From the NCBI GenBank assembly GCA_026120185.1, contig JANUWF010002120.1, positions 1,798,001 to 1,862,000 of the forward strand: a DNA stretch of 64,000 bases, given 5' to 3'. Numbering within the stretch: the stretch's first letter is position 1; the number at the start of each line of letters is the position of its first letter. The position numbers and the translations under genes were made by a program. Shown here in pieces: positions 43,393 to 55,083 of the stretch. The DNA is from Voacanga thouarsii. Its lineage: Eukaryota; Streptophyta; Magnoliopsida; Gentianales; Apocynaceae. A model generated the notes under the pieces. That model saw only the letters and a program-made list of their open reading frames with translations, searched no databases and was not told the DNA's origin.

Positions 43393-45419
43393 TGTTGGAT
43401 TGTATGCCTCTTAGACTAGGTTTCTGATGTAAAATCGAATATTTTAATAAAAGAATTTATTTTCAGAATTTTTTTGTGAATTTACTTTTTGTTTGTGCAC
43501 AATTTTTGTTTGGAATAGACCCATTGTGTTTAAATAAACGGTCCATGTGAATGGTGGTCTTTCACAGTAAGGTATGGATCACGGGTTATTTAACACATAA
43601 ATATTTTGTTCAAAACCTATTGATGAGATTGAGAATCTCATCATGTTTAGGTTATTATGTTATGAATTCCAAATGGGGAATGTCTTACCTTTAACGAGTG
43701 AGTAGTCCACTCACTTCATGACATAAGCGTATTTCGAATAAGTAGGACAGGACTTGTACTAGTGGTTTCTAAAAGTACTATATGATAGAAACCTAGGCTG
43801 CTACCGCTACAGTGTGGACTAGTACTCTACGACTTAAGTATAAGTTGGTGGTCTGACGAAATTGGAAGCATATGCTTTGATATGCTATAGTTGAGATTCT
43901 ATAGTAGAACCAATATGCTTGTGTATTGAGTATATGTAACTAGTTAGTTAAGACAGACTAATACAACATAGTTTCTACATTATATCGCCCCTTATGGTTG
44001 TCCGAATGGTCTAAAATGTCTAGGGCCCTAGGAAACATGACTTGGATGTTTGCTTTAAGGTAGCTCCCTTGGAAAGCGGAAACACTCCAGGAAGTCGTGG
44101 ATCATTAAACTAGAAGCCTAAGGATGGTAGATGTCATTTAGAGGGGTGTTAGTACACTTCTTCCTCTCTAAATGTACGGCGATGTGTAGATGGGTATTTT
44201 AATCATTTCACCTGTAGGTCGGAGACTTTGCTAATGCAGTATTATCCTTGGGGTCAATATTTTCTTATGGTGATATTAGGAAATATTTAAAATGCAAAAT
44301 ACAGCTATTTATATAGCAGGGGTATTTTGGTCATTTTAGTAGCCAAGGCGATGTGTCTTTTTGGTCCTCGAAATAGCCCGTAAGTCCTAACTAATTTTGG
44401 GATGAGGAATTGGTCTCAGTTCAAGATGATTTTATTATATTTGATTTTATTCAGGATGTCTAATTTATTATTTGACTAGAATAAAAGAAATAAATAAAAT
44501 AAAATAGGAGTTGAGAGAAATTAACTATCTAGTTTAATTGGTTAATTAATTATTTAGGGCCTAGGTCCAGTATGAATAATTAGGAAATTAACCTGGGTTT
44601 AAACTAGGGGAAATTATTAATGTTTAATTATTTATTGGGTTATTTATATAAGCCCAAGAAATAAATAATTAAAGATTAATTATTTTGGTTCATTTGGGCT
44701 CATTAATTTTTATTGGGTTATTTATATAAGCACAGGAAATAAATAATTAATGTTTATTATTTTGGGCCTTTTGGGTCCAAGAAAAATAATAAATATAATT
44801 TCGGCCCAATAGCTTGGACCGTAGGGTTTTTTCCAGATACGGTTAAGAAGAGTTTAGGGTTAAGCCAAACTTATTCTCAGGATAACATCTGGGTGTTTTG
44901 AAATATGATATCCTGGGGATATGTTTATCAGATAATGAGAGACCTAGTTTTGGCTGACCAATAAACAAGTCACTGGTAGAAGAAAAACCCTAATCTCCCT
45001 AACAAATTAAACAGGGTCTCACGCAGCTCTCTCTCTCTCACGTCTCTTCATCCTCTGTGTCTTCTTCTTGGAGCTTTGCTAACCAACAGCAAGAAAACTA
45101 AGGAGATTTGAGACCGTTCTTCTTCTCCATTGTGTTCACCGACTAGAGGTTAGGCTGTGGCATATTCTGAAAGCTGAAAGGCTTGACGTTCATGCAAACA
45201 AAGCGAAGTAGGAGGCTAGCGGGTTTTCAACTGGAAGCTTCTTCAAGTGGGCAAGGCGAAGCGATTCCTGTCGTTCAATCCACTCCTACTCAATCTAGTA
45301 GGTTTAACGTGCGCAAAGGTATAATATTTACTCTTCCGTGTGGCCTTTAAGGCTTGCGGTTTTTTTTTCTCTGGTTTTTTTTCCGTGAGTGCATGCTCCT
45401 CTGTTTTTCCCATCCCTCA
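43393..45419 (+). repeat. Copia-1 3' LTR
   Basis: TGTTGGATTGTATGCC...CCATCCCTCA, collinear with the 5' LTR with scattered substitutions and small indels, then the duplicated GGAGG. Confidence 0.96.
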
Positions 45420-47870
45420 GGAGGAGAATCAGGTTGAAGAAATACTTTTCCAGATTACTTTTGTGAAAAATTTTCAACATTTTTAGTGGTTTTCATTATT
45501 AATCAAGGTTGTAATTCTTTTTATTACTTGTAACACCCCGCTACCTAGGCTCGCCAGGGCCGGGGATGTCACCCCGTCCAAAGGACAAGGGGTCTTTATA
45601 ACTAGGTCACACAAATTAAATAGTGGAATAAAAATGATACTTGAACTTAAAATTTATTACATCCCAAAAAATCAATAAAAGAATAAATCCGAGAATACAA
45701 AAAATAAATCCATAGTAAAATTTATTCACTCTCATCTCCCGAAAACATTACACAAGATAAATTATCAGAAAATCTTCCAAGCAGGCAATATCTAGCTACT
45801 CATCCCCACAGCAGGATCGACCTAAAATCATGGTAAAAATGGTGGTGAGACAGAAATCTCAGTAAGTATGTGTGTGCTTTCGGTGGTCAGTGAAAATAGT
45901 CCGTGAATGCAAAGTATAAAATTCTTCATAAGAGATCACTGGCAAGCAATAAACATTAGTCAAAAGTAAGATTGGTGTTTTGGCTTTTCCAACCATACAT
46001 AATAAATAAAATCAACCACTCAAGGAAATGATCATGGGTACCACACGTTGGGCCCTATGACCGCATGGTCAGCATGCCACACTTTGTGCAGACTGATAAA
46101 AGTAGGTGATCGGCCTACTGGGCAAGATACTCCTCATTCTCTATACCTAAATAATAACCAAGTGTCCATTCCAGCAAAACACACTCACTTGACTAAAAAA
46201 GAACACTGCTAGCTCGGACTGGCCCGACCTACTGGACTGTTGTCTTATCTGGGAAGGATTCACCCCTCAGAAGTGGCCACCTACTGGGAGACTTACCCTA
46301 ACCCCTCAAAGACTAGCCCTAGCAGTCCACCCTTATTGAGTACTCAACGTAACATATCCCACTTGGGAAAAAAAAAGAAAGAACAAAACATAGTTCCACT
46401 TGAACCTGGCAATTAAGGGTTTCCAAAGTCTTTATCAAAATCAGTTTTAGAAAAAGTTTTGAGTTTGAATAAATCTTCTTATTGGTTTTCACATAATGTG
46501 TTCGACGGAAATAAGACAGGAGACAATCCTCAATTGCCTTTACAAAGATGAGTGTCCATGCACTCTATATTTGGCTTGCCATAATTAAACACTTTTCATC
46601 ACTCAAGTTTTATGCAGAAGCTTATCTGATCCTTGCTCACAATAAAAGGTCTCTAACAGCTGACCTAACCCCGCATGAGCAAATACAAACCAAAATCAAA
46701 CTCATGCCCAAAAAACATCTCAACTCACTACTATCATGACCCTAGTGTCCCAAGCTTTAAGGTCAAATAATAAAGAAAAAGGGTCTCTAAGTTATGGCTA
46801 ATTTTATATTTAAAATAGTTAATGTTTGGGAAATAAGTACTAATAAGTTGTAGGTTTAAATCTTGCTAAGAAAAATTTAGAGTTTATTTGATGAAGAGTC
46901 CTAGGTGGTTTTAGGTAAAATAATGATTTATTAATAATTTAGTTGTTAAAAAAAAATTGATAACTAAAGTTAGTTGATAATGAATTTTAATGAGTCTTGC
47001 TTGAAAAATAATAAATAAGTTTTAATAGGTTTTGATTAAAAGATAATAATTAAATTTATAATAATAAGTATTTTACTAATTATGATTATTTCTGTAAAAG
47101 GCTTTAGTTGATTTCATTATTTTATATAATATCTATAAATTTTATTTTTCTAGCAAAAACTATTATTTATTTGACTAAAATTTCCTTTAAATATATAATA
47201 ATCCAAATCTACCCTTCTTAGGGATTTTTTTTTTTTTAGAAATTACTAGCAAAATCATATTATTCAATATTTTATTCATGAAATAAAAATTAGCTTAGGG
47301 ACAACTAGATCATGATCATATTTCTATGGCTAACCACAATCATGAACATTTACAATCCTTCAATTCATCAAATCATGCATACAAGCATAGATCTCAATTT
47401 ATCAAGACATGACCTAAACCCCTACTAGCATAAATATGATCATGGCTTCAATAATCCAACATGAATATAAATCATATTCACCAAAGATGACATAATCTCT
47501 AGCATACTTCATCACTAATACTACCTATGACATGGAGACATGCATTAAACCTCAAATCATCATACAATCAACTAAGATAATCCATCCATGCACAGATCCC
47601 ATCTCTTTCATATTCATATATATATTCATGCTTCAATCTCAACAATACATACTCAAATCCTATCCACAATCCACCTTCTATCAACATCACCCTAGAGACA
47701 TGAATCTAGAGTTTAAAAGAAGGGTCGAAGGGACTTACTTGATTGATGATTAAATTGAAGGAGTTTTGAATGAATGTCAACTCCTAGATGTCCAAATCTG
47801 TCCAAAGAAGATGAAGGAAGCATGGCCATTGGAGAAGAAGCCATTCGGCCAAGAGGAGAGAGATTCGGCC

Positions 47871-47872
<2 letters not shown>

Positions 47873-47908
<36 letters not shown>

Positions 47909-47921
47909 ATTAGTATGTTTA

Positions 47922-47952
<31 letters not shown>
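47873..47952. repeat. (GA)n and (TA)n microsatellites in solo LTR
   Basis: About 17 GA units at 47873-47906 and about 14 TA units at 47925-47952. Short CT and TA runs occur at the same place in the other copy (11648-11709), so these tracts change length between copies. Confidence 0.95.
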
Positions 47953-47955
<3 letters not shown>

Positions 47956-49561
47956 TTAGAGATCACGATTAGAGAAGATGAAGTTGTTAAAACAAACCTA
48001 CCTTAAAGGTGGTCTTGAGTCCTTCACAAAATTTCTGGTTTTTTATCCAAACTAGCAAGTTGGATCTTGGAGTTTGATGTTAAAAATGGTGTTGATAGAC
48101 TCATGGCAATGAGTAGACTCAATCTGGAAATTTTAGAAGAAGTTTGAAGTGATTTGGAGGGGTATTAGGTGAAAGGAAGGAGTAGGTGTTCTTGGTGTGT
48201 TGTGTGTTCTTGATGGTTGAAGGGAATTGGGAGCTTTTGATTTGCAACTGCCGAAATTCTATAGGGATTAGGGCTGGCCAAATTTTTGTATGGTTTTGGG
48301 AGATAATTCTCTGGTTTGGAAGGGAAAAGGAAAGTCTAGTTGTTGGAATCCTTGAAGAATATTTTTAGGAAGTAAATTTGGAAACTAAATATTCAAGAAT
48401 ACCTTTGATTATGGGAGAGCTTTTGGAAGTCTGCCATGGCTGAATTGTTGGACAGTGTTTCGGCTAGATGAATGCTGGTTGAGGGAGGCTTAAGGTGGCA
48501 AAAAATACTGAGTGTAATGGTGAAGGGAAGGTCTGGTTGTTTGAGGTATATTTTATGGAAAGTTATTAAATCATAGTGGCTAGAATTTTGGTATCTAAAT
48601 CAAGGCATGATTGCAGAATTTTTTTGGAAATCTTTTAGGCAGACATGACTGGATTTTCGTGCAGAAGCTTGAGGAGGATAATGGAGCTCAGTTACTGAAG
48701 GTTTAAGGGTAGTTTGTGTAGAAGAATGATGGAGTTTTGGCTAGAGTAGAATTAGGAAACAAAGCTAGAAAATTTTTCTGCACAGGATTTTCACAAGACT
48801 GGAATTTTCTGGGCAGCTTTCGACTGCCACCTTCCAGTCGACTTGCAGAGAGTTTGAAGGGGAGTTTCAGGGGTTTTCAAGGCTGGTTTCCAGCCCTCTT
48901 CATGGAGGAAAAACATGGATAAGGAGCTGAGCAAAAACTGAAAGAAAACAGCTTGGTTTTGGACCTCCAAAGCTGCGAATTTGCCCAGGAATTTTCCTGG
49001 TTTTGCACCACCTTTGTGCAGTCCGAAAATGGCAAGAGAAATTCATGTTGCAAGCTGATCCAAAAGGCCATTTTTCTAGCAGCATTTGGGAGGGAATATT
49101 AGCTAAGAATTTCAACACCTTGAAGGCACACAAAGCTGGGAAAAATTTCAGTTCCATGCATGGAGAAAGATGAACTTAGCTATAGTAAAGTTTTTAGAAA
49201 GTTCACTAAGGAATTTAATTCACTTGAAATCCTTTCCCCCTCTTCCATGGTCTCGGTCCGTAAGATGTCTTTTACTAAGACATTTTGAACCTACAAAGCC
49301 ACAGCACATTGCTGGAATTTTTCTAGAATAAAATTGGCTTGAACAATTTGAACAAGCTAATAAATTGAGAAATAAGAAAAATTAAGGATCAAGAGGAAAT
49401 GGATTCCGCTTAGGAATTTTGTGTAGGTAAAAGAGTAGGATGAGGATACTCCTATCATGTCGCTCTTAGGATAACATTTCTACTCTAATCCAAGATCATA
49501 AGGCCAAAAATATTACTTCCCAAGCAACAATAAAATTTAATCAAGCTAAAGCTCCTATGAT

Positions 49562-49620
49562 GGAATTTGAACCCAAGACCCCAAGAATTAATTCTAAGAC
49601 TCTAACCACTAAACCACAAT
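49562..49620 (-). other. tRNA-like Pol III boxes, third copy
   Basis: Reverse complement of the element at 9994: B-box side GGAATTTGAACCC (49562-49574), A-box side CCACTAAACCA (49606-49616). Confidence 0.55.
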
Positions 49621-50818
49621 AACTCTTATTCTTATTTTCCCTCTAAAAATATTTTCCTATTCAATCCTCAAGCTATCTCCCTTTTTCTACCTCAAGCAAA
49701 AATTACAATTTTGCCTTCTCTCTCAATAGTCATAATCAAGCCCTTTCGACTATAAAACACAAATTTAATGCACATAAAATCATATAAAAATATATTTAAA
49801 CATGCAATAAAGTATGAGACACATCCCAACCCCCTCACTCTAAGGTTGGTTTTGATTGGGGTTTCACATTACTTGTATATGATTCTTTGTCATTCATTTG
49901 GTGGATTTTTAAGAAATTGGTTTTGTTTGATAAGATATTGTCAAGACTTAAGAATTTTGATTAATCTTCTTTGTGTATTGGTGTTTGAATGTTATTTGAC
50001 TCATCTAGTTTAAATATGGATGATATGACGAATATGAGAAAAGTTTATTGGCTAACTCTTGTATTATGCGTTTAAATTTTGCTTGGCTTTAAGTTATGAT
50101 GAAGAATGTGAGTTGATAGAAATTCATTGAGAGGAAAGATTGTGGACAACAATTGTGAAGAATTCTTGTGATTTGAAAATTGAAAAAATGAGTTGGTTGT
50201 TTCCACTTTTGAAGATGAGAAAAAATAATTATTTTTGCTTGATTATGGGGGCTAATACGGATAAAGAAGAGAAATCCACTTTCTTGAGGCTATGAATTTC
50301 TAATAGCAAAAGAAAAGAATATTGTTGAAAAAAATGATGGGTGATAACTAAAATAGAGCCAATACGGTGTGTGAAGAGAAATCCAAGCAGTTGAGGCTAT
50401 CAATTCCCTAACTCATTATGAAAAATGGAAACAAAAAAATTGAAGTACTTTCCTTACATCATGACTTGAGTTGTGCAATTTTTGGATCTATAATGCTTGA
50501 GTTGGTAGATGATTTAACTTGTATAATTCATGTTATCTATATTTTAATTGGAAGGGTGAAATAATTTTCTTAGACTGAGGTGTACACTTGATTAATTTGA
50601 CTTTAAGAGTTTTGTGATGTCGTGTCTAATATTCTAAAGTGTGAATTGTTTTCAAAGGGTATGAATAACAAGAGTTTTATCTAAAGTTTGAAGAGAAGTT
50701 ATAATCCTTGCTTTGTAAATAAAATTTTTAAATAAGAAAGAACTTGTGTTTTCTTGATGATTTTCTTGGTTAAAGTGTTTTGCTTGAGTACAAGTAAAAG
50801 TTCAAGTATGGGGATATA

Positions 50819-52304
50819 TGATAGGGGCTAAAATCATCATTATTTTTCTAATTATTTGAGGTTGTTTTGCAATGCATTTGTTGTAATAACTAGACATATT
50901 CCTTCCTATTTGACATTTTGCTTGTAAAAAGTGTTTTTTTGGCAAATTTGTGCAGATTTGAGTTAAATTTGAGTAAACAGTGAACAATTCTAAAATGTAC
51001 CTGGCGCTAGGTCTAGCCAATGGATCAGGTGCCGGGTCCAATCTGGTCAACTAAAGGAAATTGAGTAAATTTCAGGAAGAAAATAGAACAGACCTGGCGC
51101 TAAGTCTGGCAAGTGGACAAAGTGTTGGGTCCATTCTATTTGACCAGTGAAAATAGAGTAAAAAAGGGAAGAACAGATTGCACCTGGTGCCACGTGGGTC
51201 GAAGGTACCCAGCGCCAAGCTCATTCTGAAAGGCGAAAATCTTATGCATGAATTTGGGAACTTTCCAATTATTTCAGTATTTTCTAATTCCTACTCGGCC
51301 AAGATTCCTCAAGCAATGAATTTACCATCAAAGGGGCCTATAAAAGCAAGAGAAAACACAATAGAATAGGAAGAGAGAGGTGGATCAAAAAGCATAAATT
51401 CCAATCATTCATTAAAGGATGAATTCACCCAATCAAAGAGGATTATTCAAGAGAGTCTTCAAGGGTGAAGAAAGCGGCTTGTCTATGAGTCCCTTCTTTT
51501 ATCTTTGTTTCATTTTCCTTAAAATAATGATGTATTCAATGATTTTATTGTAATTTAACAATATTTTGGATTCATGGTTTTGCGTTGATTTAGTTATTTG
51601 ATCAATTCTTTGTCATCTTTGGTGTTTGATTACTTGTTATCATTAGTTATTGATGCGAGTTCTTCTAATTGGCTTGGGATGACGATGTTAGGAGCTTCAT
51701 TGCATTGATTTCATATTTGTCTAATCTTGATGGACTTGAGTGACGAAGTTAAGATTATAGGACTAAGTAATCAAAGATTAGTTGATTTCACCTCGAGCAA
51801 AGAGTTATTAGCTAATTTCATGCTCATAAGGAATGGAGCCTAATGCATGTTTTGGTTACATTAGCTTGATTAGCAAATCTATTAATATTAATCAAAAGAT
51901 AGTAATTTCATGGATTGGGAAAAAAAGTGGAATTTATCTAAGTAGATTCATAACTTGGGAAACGATTGAATTTTACGTTATATTTCTTCACGAGATGATA
52001 ATTAATTGAGAGAATTACTAGGATAATTGTCTAAATTGCATATTCCTACATCCTTGAGTTGTATATTTTTTTTATATTTCTTTTTCTTATTTTCTCACTT
52101 TATTTGGGCCGATTAAACAATAAATGAAAACTGATTATTGCGTACTTGTTCTTTTGAGGAACAATATTCGTTAATTCCCTATGCTATGCTTGCGATGAGT
52201 ATACTTGTTCATATGTGCATTTTGGGATTAATATTTTAATTAAAACTTGACTAAGGGATGCATTTAAATTTGATTATTTTTATACACCCAAAATTTACAC
52301 ATCA
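50819..52304 (+). repeat. Athila-like 3' LTR, copy 2
   Basis: TGATAGGGGCTAAAATC...TTACACATCA (1,486 bp), preceded by a purine tract and collinear with the 5' LTR. Palindrome relatives include ACCTGGCGCTAGGT near 51000. Confidence 0.9.
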
Positions 52305-52308
52305 GATT

Positions 52309-53260
52309 CCATTTAATTTTTAAGAATAAATGTTGTTCTTTTTCATTTAATGATATCTATTATGGTTCTGCAACTTTGGTTAATGCATTATACATTCTAG
52401 ACATAGATAATCTAATTCTTAATATAAACAATAAGAAACTAAAGATAGAAAGCACAGCCTCATCTTACTCATGGCATTGCCGTTTAGGCCATATAAATGA
52501 GAATCGCGTTTCTAGGTTACACGAGCTTAGTGACTTAGGGTCATTTGATTATGAATCATATGGAATTTTTGAATCTTGTTTACTTAGTAAAATAGCTAAA
52601 ACTCTTTTTTGGGAAAAGGAGAAATGGCCAAAGAGTTAGTAGCACATATACATACTAATGTATGTGGCCCAATATCTATATAAGTAAGAGGAGGTTATCA
52701 CTATTTCATAACATTTATCAATGATTATTTATGATATAGGTATTTGTATTTAATGAAATATAAATCTGAGGCCTTTGACAAGTTTAAAGACTTCAAGAAT
52801 GAAGTAGAGGAACAATTTGGGAAAAGTATAAAGACTCTAAGATCCGAATGAGGAGGTGAGCACTTAAGCTAAGAGTTTCAAGGTTATCTTAGAGATAATA
52901 GGGTATTATCTCATTGGACTCCACCATATATACCTCAACTATGGTCCTAGACATAGTACGGACCATGATGGCTTTTGCAGACATACCAAAATCATTTTGT
53001 GGGTATACACTAGAGAGTTTTGTTTATATTCTAAATAGTGTTCCATCAAAAATGGTTGTCACTACCCTATTTGAGCTATTCTTTAGTAAAAGAACAAAGT
53101 TATCTCACTGGAAAATATGGGGTTGCCCTGCCTTTGTCAAAAGGCTACAGTCAGATAAACTTGAGAGTAAGTTTTACAAGTGTTTATTTGTCAGATATCC
53201 AAAAGAGTTATCGGATATTATTTCTATCTCCCTTCTGAAAACAAAGTGTTTATTTTAAAG
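52309..53260 (+). pseudogene. Copia-3 pre-integrase and integrase
   Basis: Resumes the coding cut at 32257: RFHLIFKNKCCSFSFND, YGSATLVNALYILDID and the zinc-binding WHCRLGHINENRV...ESCLLSK region (one Cys of the C-x2-C pair is changed). The integrase first catalytic Asp is Asn (HTNVCGP, about 52655). The second block reads RSE-stop-GGEHLS and the third is scrambled (TPPYIPQLW), so the active site is destroyed. The C-terminal block CGYTLESFVYILNSVPSKM and IWGCPAFVKR lies in an open frame at 52914-53258. Confidence 0.87.
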
Positions 53261-53609
53261 CCTGTCATCTTCTTCGTGAAGGAGCACATGCTCAAAAGGG
53301 GCAGTAGGAGTAAAATTGAACTTGGTGAAGTTTAAGAAGAGCAAATAGACACAGATCAACCATCTGATCCCACATCTATTAAGAGCATTGATGAACCTTT
53401 GTCTACACAAGAATCTTATACGTCAAGTAGGATACGTGTGGCACTTGAGAGATATGGATTTCTCATAAGTAACCATAATGACATATTGCTCATAGATGAA
53501 AATGAGCCTACTACTTACAAGGATGTTTTGAGTAGTTAAGAATCTTGCAAGTGGCTTGAAGCCATGCGATCAGAGATGGATTCCATTTACGATAACTTAG
53601 TATAAACTT

Positions 53610-54300
53610 TGGTTGTCCACCTAAAAGAATCAAACCTATTTAGTGCAAATGGGTTTTCAAGAAAAAAACTAGCATGGATGGTAATGTAGTTACCTATAAG
53701 GCATAACTGGTTGCTAAGGGTTATCGTCAACAGCATAGTATTGACTGTGACGAAACCTTCTCACCAATTGCCATGCTGAAATCTATAAGGATACTTCTAG
53801 CACTTACAGCTCATTATGAGTATAAGGTTTGGCAAATGGGCGTGAAAATATCTTTCCTAAATGGAAACCTGACTGAGGAGGTGTATATGACACAACCTGA
53901 GAGTTTTATATCTAACGATGGTACAAAAGTGTGCAAGCTACAAAAGTCTATTTATGTACTTAAACAAGCTTCTCAGAGTTGGAATGTCCATTTTGTTGAA
54001 ACAATCAAACAGTTTGGTATCACTCAAAACATGGATGAATCTTGTGTATACAAGAAGGTTAGTGGGAGTGCAGACATTTTCTTGTTGCTTTATGTAGATG
54101 ACATATTGCTAATAGGAAACAATATACCTATTCTTTAATCAGTAAAAGTTTGGTTATCCAAGAAATTCTCCATGAAAGACCTTGGAAAAGCAACCTATAT
54201 TCTTGGAATTAGGATCTATAGCGATATATCAAAAAGGTTGCTAGGTCTTCCACAGTCTACATACATAGCTAAAGTGCTAAAGAGGTTTAGCGTAAATTAA
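53610..54300 (+). pseudogene. Copia-3 reverse transcriptase
   Basis: Copia RT with KWVFKKKTSMDGN, TYKA-stop-LVAKGYRQ, DETFSPIAMLKSIRILLALT, VWQMGVKISFLNGNLTEEVY, CKLQKSIYVLKQASQSW and the active site YVDD at 54091-54102, then FSMKDLGKATYILGIRIYSD. The first catalytic Asp (QMDVKTAFLNG in relatives) is Gly here, although YVDD is kept. The longest open piece is 53773-54138. Confidence 0.9.
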
Positions 54301-54351
54301 TCTAAAAAGGGATTCTTACCTATTTCTCTTAGGATAAGCCTTTCAAAGTCA

Positions 54352-55063
54352 ATGTTTTTAGAGACACAAATTGAAAGGGATCACATGAGTAGGATTTCAT
54401 ATGCCTCGACAATTGGATCACTCATGTTTGCTATGATATGTACTATGCCCGTTGTATCTTATGCTCTCAATTTGATTAGCAGATATCAATCTAACCCTGG
54501 TGAAGGTTATTGGGTGGCTGTGAAGAATGTCCTTAAGTACTTTCAAAGAACTAAGGATGTATTCTTAGTATATGGAGAAGGTGATTTGAAAATAAATGGG
54601 AATATTGATGCCAATTTTCGATCTGATAAAGATGATTTCAAATTATAGTGTGGCTACGTATTTATGTTGTGTGGAAGGGCAATAAGTTGGAAAAGTTCCA
54701 AACAAGATACTATTGTCGACTCATCAACTGAAGCTTAGTACATAGCCGCTTTTGAAGTAGCTAAAGAAGTAGTTTGGATCAAGAAGTTCGTGATGGAACT
54801 AGGAGTGGTCCCTAGCATTGTTGGTCCAATATCATTGTATTATGACAACAATGAAGCTATTGCACAAGCAAAGGAGCCACGGTCTCACCATCAATCTAAA
54901 CAGACACAATCACATGATCCATGAGATCATAAATAGGCAAAATGTAAAGATAGAGAGAGTTCACACTGATGAGAACATAGCTGACCCACTTACTAAGGCA
55001 CTATCTCAAATGAAATATGATAGACATGTTGAGTCATTCGATATTAGATACATGAATGGTTAA
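54352..55063 (+). pseudogene. Copia-3 RNase H
   Basis: C-terminal pol: MSRISYASTIGSLMFAMICT, SRYQSNPGEGYW and NGNIDANFRSDKDD (YTD-type first acidic site present as NID-A), then a stop. AISWKSSKQDTIVDSSTEA with a stop follows, then a frameshifted YYDNNEAIAQAKEPRSH and the closing ENIADPLTKALSQMKYD. Two open frames (54352-54648 and 54818-55063) carry most of it. Confidence 0.9.
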
Positions 55064-55083
55064 CTCTAGTGCAAGTAGGAGTT

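Larger units (their letters stand above)
35624..45419 (+). mobile_element. Copia-1, structurally complete copia element
   Basis: 9,796 bp: LTRs of 2,029 and 2,027 bp that are near-identical by eye, a Met-tRNA primer site, a 1.8-kb leader, one gag-pol frame, a polypurine tract, and a perfect 5-bp duplication GGAGG (35619-35623, 45420-45424). It sits in the purine tract of the Athila-like element. Coding order is gag, protease, integrase, RT, RNase H (Ty1/copia). Long LTRs, long leader and 1,294-codon polyprotein recall the larger plant copia lineages. Fourteen in-frame stops and an altered RT active site make it inactive. Confidence 0.96.
45529..49868 (-). mobile_element. 4.34-kb solo LTR, Tekay/Del-like, minus strand
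   Basis: An inverted relative of 9746-14104. On the plus strand it runs from TGTAACACCCCG to GGGGTTTCACA and is flanked by a perfect duplication TTACT (45524-45528, 49869-49873). It includes the Pol III-like boxes (49562-49616), a GA run (47873-47906) and a TA run (47925-47952). It was inserted in the internal region of the Athila-like copy 2. No coding domain is present. Confidence 0.93.
32258..52304 (+). mobile_element. Athila-like gypsy element, copy 2, split by two later insertions
   Basis: Its LTRs are at 32258-33781 and 50819-52304. Internal sequence is in three pieces (33782-35623, 45420-45528, 49869-50818), separated by Copia-1 and a Tekay-like solo LTR. It is flanked by GATT (32254-32257 and 52305-52308; 4 bp certain, a fifth base ambiguous because the LTR ends in A). 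Removing it restores Copia-3 coding. It has an Asp-tRNA primer site and a polypurine tract (AAGTATGGGGATATA before 50819) but no RT or integrase, so it is non-autonomous (LARD-like). Confidence 0.88.
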